From contig PSRH01000285.1 in NCBI GenBank assembly GCA_003175915.1, forward strand, positions 1 through 15,205: a stretch of 15,205 nt of DNA, read 5' to 3'. Both the position numbers and the translations under genes were made by a program. The notes under the pieces were generated by a model. That model did no database searches, had not been told where the DNA came from, and saw nothing but the letters and a program-made list of their open reading frames with translations. Positions 7,207 through 14,537 of the stretch are shown here, in pieces. This DNA comes from Candidatus Melainabacteria bacterium (lineage in GTDB: Bacteria > Cyanobacteriota > Vampirovibrionia > Obscuribacterales > Obscuribacteraceae). How positions within the stretch are numbered: position 1 is the stretch's first letter; every line of letters starts with the position of its first letter.

Positions 7207-8343
7207 ATGCCTGACAAACTCAACAAGAATGCCTCAGTCTGGCTACTCGCTCCGGCTCTATTCTTTCTATGTGGCCTGAGTACTGAAGCTAATCCTCAGC
7301 CTTTTCTTCAATCGGAAAAGGCAAGCTTGGCCGCACCGCAAACAGCCGGTGGAGCTGCTCCAGTGTTGCCGCCCTTGGCTCCGAGTCGGGACAGTCCGGC
7401 TAATCCTTCATATACGAAAAGCGCGGGACGCGATCGCCATATCTTCGAATTTCTCGATAAGATGACGATGCCTGGCTGGTCCGCTCAGCAGATGTCGCTG
7501 CATCAAACTGCTCCCCGCCAAAGCACCGGTGCGACCAAAATTCCCCAGTCAACCCCGGCTATTGCTTCTGATTCAGGATCAACTTCTGGCAGCGAGCCGT
7601 CCATTTTAGATTTGGCTAGCGAGTTTGGCTGCACTACCTTGGCTCAGAGAACTTTCACACAGGTTGACAGCGAGATCGTCGCCAGTGTGTATCAATTTGG
7701 TACAAGCGAAGGTGCCTATGGCGCCTATTGCTGTCTTCGCAAAGGAGCTTCCAACCTGATTCCCAAAGGGGATGCTTCCAGCGAGGATGACAAGGACATT
7801 TCATTCTGGAAAGACAAGTACTTTGTCAACATTTCCGCTTCCTCGTCTGATGGTGCCATAACGATGACCAGAATCGCTGAGCAGCTGGCGGCATCCATCC
7901 CGGCAAGCAGCGCCAAACCGGCGATTCTGACGCAACTCCCTACCCTTGAAAAAGTGCTGGGCAGTGAAAAGATAGTCATGGGTCCTCTGGCGCTCAAAAG
8001 GCTTTACCCGGCTCCCTACGTCACAGCACTGGTAGCAGATACGGACGGAGTGCATGGCGCCATAGCCGACTATCAGATGCAAGAGCCCTATCGTGAGCGC
8101 TTGAAATTATTAGTATTACGTTTCGCCAGTCCAGCAGTGGCCAGTCTATCGTTCTCAAAATATGTCGGTCAGTTAGGAGAACAACACGACGAACAGGACC
8201 TGGAAGGTTTCACCTATCAAACCAGCATCTTTAAGGTAGGCGGGACTTTCATGCTTTGCCAGATTCGCAATGACGAGCTGGTAATCATTACGGGCAGCCG
8301 CAAGAAACTTTCTCTTGCCACTCTCGCCAAAGAAATTTACTGA
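7207..8343 (+). CDS. Secreted DUF6599-like protein
   Basis: A 378-residue exported protein of unknown function. A Sec-type signal is visible: Lys4 and Lys7, hydrophobic core at about 11-25 and a likely cleavage after T-E-A (26-28). A Ser/Pro/Ala-rich low-complexity stretch follows to about residue 130. The folded part then contains DLASEFGCTTLAQRTFTQVD and VYQFGTSEGAYGAYCCLRKG, next a KYFVNISASSSDG-type strand, then LPTLEKVLGSEKIVMGPLALKRL. This order resembles my memory of the DUF6599 family (an E-x-G-F...F-x-D-x-x-GAYGA core, then an LP...S-x-x-x-x-LGP block), often annotated from Acidobacteriota. The family role is not known to me. It stands alone, with REP units upstream and the two-component pair 131 bases downstream. 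Cys22-Gly does not make a good lipobox. Confidence 0.7.
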   Translation: MPDKLNKNASVWLLAPALFFLCGLSTEANPQPFLQSEKASLAAPQTAGGAAPVLPPLAPSRDSPANPSYTKSAGRDRHIFEFLDKMTMPGWSAQQMSLHQTAPRQSTGATKIPQSTPAIASDSGSTSGSEPSILDLASEFGCTTLAQRTFTQVDSEIVASVYQFGTSEGAYGAYCCLRKGASNLIPKGDASSEDDKDISFWKDKYFVNISASSSDGAITMTRIAEQLAASIPASSAKPAILTQLPTLEKVLGSEKIVMGPLALKRLYPAPYVTALVADTDGVHGAIADYQMQEPYRERLKLLVLRFASPAVASLSFSKYVGQLGEQHDEQDLEGFTYQTSIFKVGGTFMLCQIRNDELVIITGSRKKLSLATLAKEIY

Positions 8344-8474
8344 CCTAGCTGCCCTTCTCGATTGGGCTTTGAATTGATAAGCTTTTAAAATTGGCGGCAA
8401 ATAAAAATTCTAGTTTCACGATTTTGGGGGAATAAGGTTTCTAGTTCAACTCGCCGGAAATTGATTGACTTGCG

Positions 8475-9152
8475 ATGATTAATCCCAAAATTCTCTTGGT
8501 TGAAGACGATAAAAACCTGGCCTATTTGTTGCGCCTGCACTTTGAGCACGAACGCTTCCTGGTCGACCTCGTCCAAAACGGGGGGGATGCTGTCGCTCAG
8601 TTAAAAAATCATACCTACGATTTGATCGTTCTCGATTGGATGCTTCCCGATTTGAGCGGCATCGAAGTTTGCCGGCAATTTAGAGAACGCGGCGGCAAGA
8701 CTCCAGTAATGATGCTTACCGCCAAGGGGGCAGTGGACGATATGACTCTCGGATTAGATTCCGGCGCTGACGATTATATGGTCAAACCATTTAATCCCAA
8801 AGAGCTGGCAGCCAGAGCTCGAGCCCTGCTCAGAAGACCTCCCCAATGGGAAGGTAAGGTCCTGAAGGTGAGGGATATCGAATTTGACACTGGTGCTAAG
8901 CGCCTGACCCGCAATGGCCGGGAAATCGACTTGACCGGCAAAGAATTGGCTTTGCTCGAGTTGCTTATGCGGTACCCCAACCGCAGCTTCACCCTGGAAG
9001 CTATCCTCGATCGTCTATGGCAGTCGGATTCAGCTGCGTCAATCGATACGGTTCGCACGCACATGAAAACGCTGCGCAAAAAAATCGGCGACGATGAAGA
9101 GAACCCGCTCATCCGGACGAAACGAGGCATGGGCTATAGTCTCATTCCTTAG
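8475..9152 (+). CDS. OmpR/PhoB-family response regulator
   Basis: A 225-residue DNA-binding response regulator. The receiver domain has the acidic pocket Asp11-Asp12 (LLVEDDKNL), phospho-acceptor Asp54 (LIVLDWMLPDLSG), Thr82 (MLTAKG) and Lys104 (YMVKPF), so phosphotransfer chemistry looks intact. A winged-helix DNA-binding domain occupies about residues 128-225, with LTGKELALLELLMRYPN, SIDTVRTHMKTLRKKIG and the terminal wing RTKRGMGYSLIP. The ATG at 8475 begins two codons before the first receiver strand; no good Shine-Dalgarno precedes it. The histidine kinase gene starts 49 bases after its stop and is the obvious partner. The regulon is not evident; the membrane/envelope genes on both sides are candidates only by position. 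Confidence 0.95.
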   Translation: MINPKILLVEDDKNLAYLLRLHFEHERFLVDLVQNGGDAVAQLKNHTYDLIVLDWMLPDLSGIEVCRQFRERGGKTPVMMLTAKGAVDDMTLGLDSGADDYMVKPFNPKELAARARALLRRPPQWEGKVLKVRDIEFDTGAKRLTRNGREIDLTGKELALLELLMRYPNRSFTLEAILDRLWQSDSAASIDTVRTHMKTLRKKIGDDEENPLIRTKRGMGYSLIP

Positions 9153-9170
9153 CCAATTCTTCTTGAGCGT

Positions 9171-9200
9171 GGTTAGATTAAATGAGGATTCGATCTAATC
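9171..9200 (+). promoter_or_regulatory. Hairpin abutting the kinase start codon
   Basis: GGTTAGAT (9171-9178) pairs with ATCTAATC (9193-9200) using one G-U pair, with a 14-base loop holding a GAGGA (9184-9188). The GAGGA is 13 bases from the ATG at 9202. Folding could shorten the effective distance or limit ribosome access. This is a structural observation only. Confidence 0.35.
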
Positions 9201-9201
9201 C

Positions 9202-11337
9202 ATGCAAGATTTTCTGCACAGACTCTTCAACTATTCGGCCCGTCCGGCCCAACTAAGGATTCCACTCTTAGTCCTGGTTGTTGCCCTTTTGTTTAGCGGT
9301 TTTGGTCTATTTTCTAGCGAGCAGTTTTTCTCGCAACTTGATACCAGCCGTAGCGCCGTATCTATAAGCGAGTTGTTGGCCGAACTGCAGTCACTCAATA
9401 CGGAACTAAGGAACCTGGATGCCTTCGAGCGCACCTTACTCCTGACAGGCGATCAATCGATCGCGCAAAACTTCATCCAGTCTTGCAACCTCTTAAGCGA
9501 ACACGTGTCGCGACTGCGCAGCTCTAAAACGCTTAGCCCGCTCAGCCAGAGCCGTTTGAGGGATATTCTCTCGAAGATTGACCAGAAAATAAACCTGGGT
9601 AGAAAGATATCCGTCGAACGGATCAGGTCGGGCTTGGCTTCCGTCAGCAGCGACGTCAATGCCGAACAAGGTCTCAATATCGCCATAACAGCGCCGCTAT
9701 CGGCTCTAATCGGCGAACAAACCAGGCTAAAAGATGATTCTACAGCCACCATGGACAATGCTCGGGTCACCACGCAATTTCTTATCCTCGCATTCAGATT
9801 GGCCCTGGCGGTTTTTATGGTGATTTGCCTTTTGCTAGCCACACGCTATCTCACGGAAAGAAAAGCCATGGAAGCCCTCTTGAAAGGAGCAGAAACAAAA
9901 TTTCGAGCCGTCTTAGATCAAACCTTTCAGTTCAGCGGCGTGCTTTCTCCTCAAGGTGAGTTGCTGGACTTCAACCGGACCCTCCTTGGTTTTTCCGAGG
10001 TTGACGCCAAAGAGGTTCTCCACAAGCCCTTTTGGGAGTTGACATGGTGGCAGCATTCCCCGCAAACTCAACGCGACTTGCGGGCAGCCGTGGCCAAAGC
10101 GGCCGCCGGAGATTTCACCCGCCTTGAGGCAGACGTTCTCAGTGGTTCCGAGCGCGTCATCCTTGACCTTTCCGTGAGACCTGTCAAGGATGAAGCCGAC
10201 CACGTCTCGATGCTTATCCTGGAAGCTCGCGATATAACTCGGCATAAGCTGGCCGAACAGGCATCAGCAGAACGCGCGGCTCGCCTGAAGGCCATCCTGG
10301 AAACTGCTCCGGACGGCATTGTCACCTTGACGACAAATGGTCAGATCGAATCGGTGAACGACGCCATGGGCGCGCTTTTCGGTTACGGGGCCGAAGAAAT
10401 AATTGGCGAGAATATCGATCTGGTCATGCCGGGATTTTTCCCTGAAGCAGAAAACGAGATTAACCTGGATACCTTGAAAGTTGGTGAACGAAGGATCGTC
10501 AGTAGCGGCCGTGAGGCTACTGGCATTCGCAAGGACGGGTCAATAGTGCCAGTCGAGCTTTCTCTTAGCGCCTTACGACTAGGAGATCACCAGATCATCA
10601 CCGGCATCGTTCGCGACATAACCGAGCGTAAAGAAGCACAACAGCGCTTGAAAGATTTCTACTCCAGTGTCTCCCACGAATTGAGAACTCCTTTGACTTC
10701 GATTCGAACCGCCCTCTCACTAATCGAAGAAGGAGTAGCAGGAGCAATCACGCCTGAAACCAAACCGATTATCGAAATCGCCCAATCAGAAGCAGACAGA
10801 TTGATTCGACTGATTAATGATCTCCTTGATATTAGAAAGATCGAGGAGGGCAAATTCGTTCTCAATATAAGTGAAGTAGATCCCAAGCAGCTGGTCGAAA
10901 AGGCGATCGACTCTGTGCGCAACATAGCCAAAGACTCGCAAGTGGAGTTGGTTAGCGAAATCAATGCCGCGTCGTCCCTGTGCTGTGACGAAGACCGCAT
11001 TATTCAGGTGCTTACCAACCTGCTCTCCAACGCCATCAAGTACTCTCCGCCTAATCAGCGCGTTTCGGTCTCAGTGCAGGAAGGCAAAGAAGCCTATTTA
11101 TTTGCCGTCATCGATGCCGGTTGCGGCATTTCAGAAAATCAGATTCATAAACTTTTCGGACGCTTCGAGCAACTTCAATCAAACCTCTCTAACCACAAAC
11201 ACGGAAGCGGTTTGGGGCTGTTTATTTCCAAAGCAATTGTGGAACATCACGGCGGCTTGATTGGCGTCGATACTTCTAGCGAAAAGGGCAGCAGATTTTG
11301 GTTTAAGCTGCCTGCCCTTCATGCCGGGGCAGGTTAA
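9202..11337 (+). CDS. Membrane sensor histidine kinase, CHASE3-PAS-PAS
   Basis: A 711-residue sensor kinase. Two transmembrane helices (about 20-37 and 191-214) flank an extracytoplasmic all-helical segment of about 150 residues, with NTELRNLDAFERTLLLTGD typical of CHASE3 sensors. Two PAS domains follow in the cytoplasm: about 228-350, ending in EARDITRHK, and about 360-478, with ILETAPDGIVTL and GIVRDITERK. The HisKA domain carries His492 in SVSHELRTPLTSIRT. The ATPase domain has the N-box Asn610 (LTNLLSNAIKYSPP), the G1 box DAGCGIS near 638, and GSGLGLFISKAIVEHHGG near 668-685. No receiver or HPt domain is attached, so it is a classical kinase. The upstream OmpR-type regulator is the likely partner. 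The ligand is unknown; CHASE3 domains generally sense extracytoplasmic signals. Confidence 0.95.
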   Translation: MQDFLHRLFNYSARPAQLRIPLLVLVVALLFSGFGLFSSEQFFSQLDTSRSAVSISELLAELQSLNTELRNLDAFERTLLLTGDQSIAQNFIQSCNLLSEHVSRLRSSKTLSPLSQSRLRDILSKIDQKINLGRKISVERIRSGLASVSSDVNAEQGLNIAITAPLSALIGEQTRLKDDSTATMDNARVTTQFLILAFRLALAVFMVICLLLATRYLTERKAMEALLKGAETKFRAVLDQTFQFSGVLSPQGELLDFNRTLLGFSEVDAKEVLHKPFWELTWWQHSPQTQRDLRAAVAKAAAGDFTRLEADVLSGSERVILDLSVRPVKDEADHVSMLILEARDITRHKLAEQASAERAARLKAILETAPDGIVTLTTNGQIESVNDAMGALFGYGAEEIIGENIDLVMPGFFPEAENEINLDTLKVGERRIVSSGREATGIRKDGSIVPVELSLSALRLGDHQIITGIVRDITERKEAQQRLKDFYSSVSHELRTPLTSIRTALSLIEEGVAGAITPETKPIIEIAQSEADRLIRLINDLLDIRKIEEGKFVLNISEVDPKQLVEKAIDSVRNIAKDSQVELVSEINAASSLCCDEDRIIQVLTNLLSNAIKYSPPNQRVSVSVQEGKEAYLFAVIDAGCGISENQIHKLFGRFEQLQSNLSNHKHGSGLGLFISKAIVEHHGGLIGVDTSSEKGSRFWFKLPALHAGAG

Positions 11338-11357
11338 GATCGACCACCAATGAGTGT

Positions 11358-11375
11358 TACGCCATCAATGGCGTA
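11358..11375. repeat. 8-bp hairpin after the kinase gene
   Basis: TACGCCAT (11358-11365) / ATGGCGTA (11368-11375), a perfect stem with a two-base loop, 20 bases after the kinase stop. It could help end transcription, but no U-run follows, so I do not call it a terminator. It touches the REP-like pair and may be part of it. Confidence 0.5.
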
Positions 11376-11447
11376 GGGGCGAGGCCATGCCTCACCCGGG
11401 CCCGGCGAACTTCTTTTGAACTGGGCGACGCATGGCGTCGCCCCTAC
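11373..11447. repeat. Head-to-head REP-like pair, unit D
   Basis: The outer ends are exact inverse copies, GTAGGGGC (11373-11380) and GCCCCTAC (11440-11447). Inside lie two palindromes: GGGCGAGGC (11377-11385) / GCCTCACCC (11389-11397) with one mismatch, and a perfect 9-bp GGGCGACGC (11423-11431) / GCGTCGCCC (11435-11443) with loop ATG. This is the cleanest copy of the dispersed family in the window and resembles a BIME-type composite. Confidence 0.75.
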
Positions 11448-11503
11448 GGCCGGAAGGACCAACATCTTTTACATCAAGGGCCTGCGAGATATAAGGACAA
11501 TTT

Positions 11504-11535
11504 TTGGGCAAATATAGGGGTGTTGGCTTGGCAGT
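11504..11535. repeat. Partial upstream copy of the TTGGGCAAATA element
   Basis: TTGGGCAAATA (11504-11514) followed by TTGGCTTGGCAGT (11523-11535). The same two words occur as TTGGGCAAATA (11693-11703) and TTGGCTTGGTAGT (11737-11749), so the region holds a diverged direct repeat with a shorter spacer in this copy. Confidence 0.5.
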
Positions 11536-11691
11536 CGAAAAAAGAGCGTTCAATCCTTTGAAAACCAGGGCCTTAGGCAGATCCCAGTCAGTCAAAGCTG
11601 ATCATTTTCTCATCTTGACAACACCCGGCTACCCGTGCGCCCATCAAGCTTGGAGGTCCCCGACCAGCATCATCTTTCACGCTCACTTCAC

Positions 11692-11761
11692 GTTGGGCAA
11701 ATAGACTAAAAACTGAGAAAGTATTTGGCAAAGTTTTTGGCTTGGTAGTTATTTGCCCAAC
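11692..11761. promoter_or_regulatory. 12-bp perfect inverted repeat before TadE-like cassette
   Basis: GTTGGGCAAATA (11692-11703) and TATTTGCCCAAC (11750-11761) are perfectly inverse, with 46 bases between. The spacer holds TATTTGGCA (11722-11730), a near-copy of the right arm. It could be a pair of operator half-sites for looping, a long stem in a leader RNA, or a terminal inverted repeat. Position 107 bases upstream of the cassette suggests regulation, but this is inference. Confidence 0.45.
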
Positions 11762-11819
11762 AGTAAGGAGCTCCTCATCGTTCACCTCTGGAGCAGCAAA
11801 CCCAAATGGTATGCTGATT

Positions 11820-11849
11820 TTGGTAGCGATCGGCCTATGTGACTAAACT
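11820..11849 (+). promoter_or_regulatory. Weak candidate promoter of the TadE-like cassette
   Basis: TTGGTA (11820-11825) and TAAACT (11844-11849), four of six matches each, with an 18-base spacer. The predicted start would leave only about 10 bases before the ATG at 11868, too short for a normal ribosome site, so a more distant promoter is equally possible. Confidence 0.2.
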
Positions 11850-11867
11850 ATTACGGGCAAGAAGAAT

Positions 11868-12392
11868 ATGTTTTACCAAAAGAACAAAAAATCGATAAGA
11901 AGAAACCATGGGTCAGCGCTAGCGGACGCACCCGGAACCATCTGGGCACTCTTTATAATGCTCGCCTTTCCGGCGATGTGCTATGCATCGCTCTTTTATC
12001 GAGCCACCTTTGTCTATTTTGCCACCAGGGATGCTTCCTATTACGCGGCAAAATCGGCCACATTCACACTAGCCCAGACCAACGCCAATACCAGATTCAC
12101 GACAGACATGAACACTTTCAACGGTATCAGCGGCACTTATACGCTCTATATTGTCGCTCAACCAATTGCCGGCGGGACGCCAACGTACTACACAGCCCCG
12201 CTCGCGCCAGGCACTCTGGATACCACCAACAACGTTTATTTCTTGAAAGTGGTTACGGCTTCCACCATTCAGCCGCTTTTCAACATGGGCCCGAGTTGGC
12301 TTGGAATGAGTATTCCTGGCCTGACTGGACCTTATAACCTTACGGTCGTTTCTCAATTTTTTTCGGAAAATCCTACGGGACTAATGAACTAG
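11868..12392 (+). CDS. TadE-like pseudopilin, first of cassette
   Basis: A 174-residue membrane-anchored protein. A basic leader (Lys7, Lys8, Arg11, Arg12) precedes Gly15-SALAD and one hydrophobic helix (about 22-42), then RATFVYFATRDASYYAAKSATF, the amphipathic helix that follows the membrane segment in TadE proteins. If cleaved by a TadV-like prepilin peptidase after Gly15, position +5 is Asp20 where type IV pilins and TadE carry Glu. The rest is Thr/Asn/Tyr-rich and probably extracytoplasmic beta structure, without cysteines. The role inferred from the family is a minor pilin/pseudopilin of a Tad-type pilus. It starts at ATG 11868; the only purines before it are GAAGAA, a weak site. It is followed after 30 bases by the TadG-like gene. 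The assignment rests on topology and gene order, since sequence similarity in this family is low. Confidence 0.6.
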   Translation: MFYQKNKKSIRRNHGSALADAPGTIWALFIMLAFPAMCYASLFYRATFVYFATRDASYYAAKSATFTLAQTNANTRFTTDMNTFNGISGTYTLYIVAQPIAGGTPTYYTAPLAPGTLDTTNNVYFLKVVTASTIQPLFNMGPSWLGMSIPGLTGPYNLTVVSQFFSENPTGLMN

Positions 12393-12422
12393 GAAGAAGA
12401 CAATTCAAGAAGGTCAGGAACT

Positions 12423-14507
12423 ATGAACTCGTTTGAAAATAAATTGAACCAAAACCAGCGATCGCACCTGGTCTTCAAGCGAAGAAGTGAATCAGGCGTA
12501 GGCATTATTGCCATCGGTCTTTTCCTGGCTTTCTTTGCCGTTCTACCACTCAGCCTCTTGTATTTTGAAATGTCCCGCTTCGGTCTTATGCAGCAAGAGC
12601 TCCACAACATCACAGACTTTGCCGCTCTTTCCGGCACAGCCGCCCTGGCTTCACAATCGCAGAGCAGCACCGTCACCAACGGACAAACTGCCGCCATGCA
12701 GCAAGCCGTAATTACCTTCGCTCAGAACAGTATATTGCAAACAGGTTTTGGGCCCGTACCGTCTAACTCTCAGCTCGGCGCCACCAGCGGCAACATCAAC
12801 AACATACAATACGACTTGAATGACGGTGCCAGCTTTCAAGCTAGTGACCCAACAAACACAAAGAGCGTCAGACTAATTGTTTCTCTTAGAGACCAGACCG
12901 GTGCTGTCCAACCGACAGGCACCTCGACCGCCGTAACAATGGCTGTGGATGCACGCTACCGAGACTCGACTATTTTCGCTTCACAAATACTACCGATTCA
13001 AAACACCATCGTGGCCGCCGCATTCTCACTGGGTGGTCTGCCGCAGTTGGATATGATCCTTGCCTTTGACGTTTCCGGATCAATGGATGACACAACCAAG
13101 ATTTACTTAGTGAAGAGATACTGGACGGGAAGCGCTGGTGGTGATGCTGGCGGCGATCCGGCCAATACTATAGTCGACAAGATAGTCACAACAGATCAAG
13201 CTGGTTCCTCTACTCCGGACACCATCTACAACATCTTCATACCCGCCTATACTGGCACCGCTTTTAACGTCGTACCTCCTTGCGGACTTCGCTTTGGCGC
13301 TTTCCCCCAATCGTTTTCAGGTATTCCTCCTGGTCAGGGCGTCACCTGGGCCTACACATTCAGCGAGTCGCCCTTCGATTCCAATACTTATCCAAATGGC
13401 AACGCCCTACTGGGGCTGCGTGCAAACGCGGCTACTGTTGTTCTTAACCAGAGCCTATTATCAACGGGTGTGACGGAACAAGGGCGGCCGCCGGGTAATT
13501 ATGACGCTCTCAACCCTACCAGCTTTACGCTCTTTAACGGTGTCAACACTGTGGACCCCTCGGCTTCACCTGCCTACAAGTATTACTTTACTGATTGCAT
13601 CCCTTCAGACCTGGTCGGCACAACTCAAGGCGGCTTTAACTTCGCCGATGTCGCTACCTGCGTAGCAGCTTCACGCGGCAACCTGGAAAATGCAACCGTT
13701 TATGCAAGCAGTCTAACCAATAAGGATGTTCCCAGCCCATCGCCCGGGGTAGGGGCAGCTTGGTACAACGCTTATTGGACCTATGTCAGGAATCATGCCT
13801 CACCAATCGCCCTGGATCAAACTGGCTCGACAACGAACGGAGCCCGCACGGCAGCTAAGAACTTCTTCGCAACGATGAACGCAAGCTCTAACGCGCACTT
13901 CGGGCTAATCACCTTTGCTACCACAGTAGGAACCAGCGCCACCTCCACACTGACTGCCAACAATATCGACGCGTTTTATCCAGGAGGAGGCTCGCAGAAT
14001 TTTCCGTTACCGGCTATCCTCCTCAGTCAAAGCAATTCAAATTATGATGCTACGGACGCAACGGGCGTCACTGCCTGCCTGGCAGGAACAGCAACCACTC
14101 CCCTGGGACCGTTGGGACAGACCGATATCGCGGACACTTTGCATTCAGCAGTCGCTCAATTGACTAGTAGCAGTCAATCACGTCCCACGGCCAAAAAAGC
14201 AATCTTGCTCTTCACCGATGGCGTGCCTAACTTAGGCACCAACACGACAATACCGGACTATGGGGCTTTCAACGAAGCCAGTGCGGCTGGTACCGCCGGC
14301 ATACCCGTATTCACCATCGGCCTATCCACAAACAGCGCGATTCAGCCCCATGAAGATACAGTATTGGGTGATGGCAACCCGCCAAGCAATCAACAGGGCA
14401 TTGCCTACAGATCGGGCAACCTCGCTGTTTATTATCCTGTCGCTGGTGGAACCAGCTTAAATAGCGCCTTCCAGGCAGTCGCCAGAAGTCTAGTGGTCTT
14501 GCAATAG
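12423..14507 (+). CDS. TadG-like protein with split von Willebrand A domain
   Basis: A 694-residue surface-type protein. The N-terminus is TadG-like: basic tail, Gly25-VGIIAIG, membrane helix at about 27-47, then FGLMQQELHNITDFAALSGTAAL, the usual helix after the TadG anchor. A beta-rich segment with Thr/Ser/Asn follows. The vWA domain then begins with the MIDAS loop Asp216-x-Ser218-x-Ser220 (LAFDVSGSM), but the following helix and strand (RTAAKNFFATMN, then HFGLITFATTVG) appear only from about residue 475. MIDAS Thr567 (GQTDIADTL) and Asp599 (ILLFTDG) complete a metal site. So about 250 residues are inserted after the first strand; they contain four cysteines and Pro/Thr/Asn-rich sequence. 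AGGTCAGGAA precedes the ATG. TadG proteins anchor or assemble Tad pili, and vWA/MIDAS domains bind ligands through metal; both roles are inferred here. Confidence 0.78.
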   Translation: MNSFENKLNQNQRSHLVFKRRSESGVGIIAIGLFLAFFAVLPLSLLYFEMSRFGLMQQELHNITDFAALSGTAALASQSQSSTVTNGQTAAMQQAVITFAQNSILQTGFGPVPSNSQLGATSGNINNIQYDLNDGASFQASDPTNTKSVRLIVSLRDQTGAVQPTGTSTAVTMAVDARYRDSTIFASQILPIQNTIVAAAFSLGGLPQLDMILAFDVSGSMDDTTKIYLVKRYWTGSAGGDAGGDPANTIVDKIVTTDQAGSSTPDTIYNIFIPAYTGTAFNVVPPCGLRFGAFPQSFSGIPPGQGVTWAYTFSESPFDSNTYPNGNALLGLRANAATVVLNQSLLSTGVTEQGRPPGNYDALNPTSFTLFNGVNTVDPSASPAYKYYFTDCIPSDLVGTTQGGFNFADVATCVAASRGNLENATVYASSLTNKDVPSPSPGVGAAWYNAYWTYVRNHASPIALDQTGSTTNGARTAAKNFFATMNASSNAHFGLITFATTVGTSATSTLTANNIDAFYPGGGSQNFPLPAILLSQSNSNYDATDATGVTACLAGTATTPLGPLGQTDIADTLHSAVAQLTSSSQSRPTAKKAILLFTDGVPNLGTNTTIPDYGAFNEASAAGTAGIPVFTIGLSTNSAIQPHEDTVLGDGNPPSNQQGIAYRSGNLAVYYPVAGGTSLNSAFQAVARSLVVLQ

Positions 14508-14537
14508 GTATCGATCAACAGAAAAGAAGAGTCAGTC

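Larger units (their letters stand above)
11338..11867. other. 530-base gene-free region with stacked palindromes
   Basis: No convincing gene on either strand: the open frames here are under 70 codons, mutually overlapping and without family motifs or ribosome sites. It holds an 8-bp hairpin after the kinase stop, a head-to-head REP-like pair, two copies of TTGGGCAAATA, a 12-bp inverted repeat and a possible promoter for the TadE-like cassette. Part of it could be a leader RNA, an operator region or the remains of a small element. Confidence 0.6.

Noticed and set aside
11615..11620. Perfect TTGACA as a promoter -35 box in the intergenic region
   Set aside because: No acceptable -10 box lies 15-19 bases downstream; that stretch is GC-rich.
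11504..11760. A miniature transposon with TTGGGCAAATA ends
   Set aside because: The ends match, but no target-site duplication is visible in the flanks (ACAATTT against CAGTAAG) and the arms do not extend beyond 11-12 bases. Kept only as an alternative explanation.
11504..11785. Short open frames on both strands (about 65 codons each) in the large intergenic region
   Set aside because: They overlap each other and the inverted repeats, have no motifs, no ribosome sites and no signs of coding composition.
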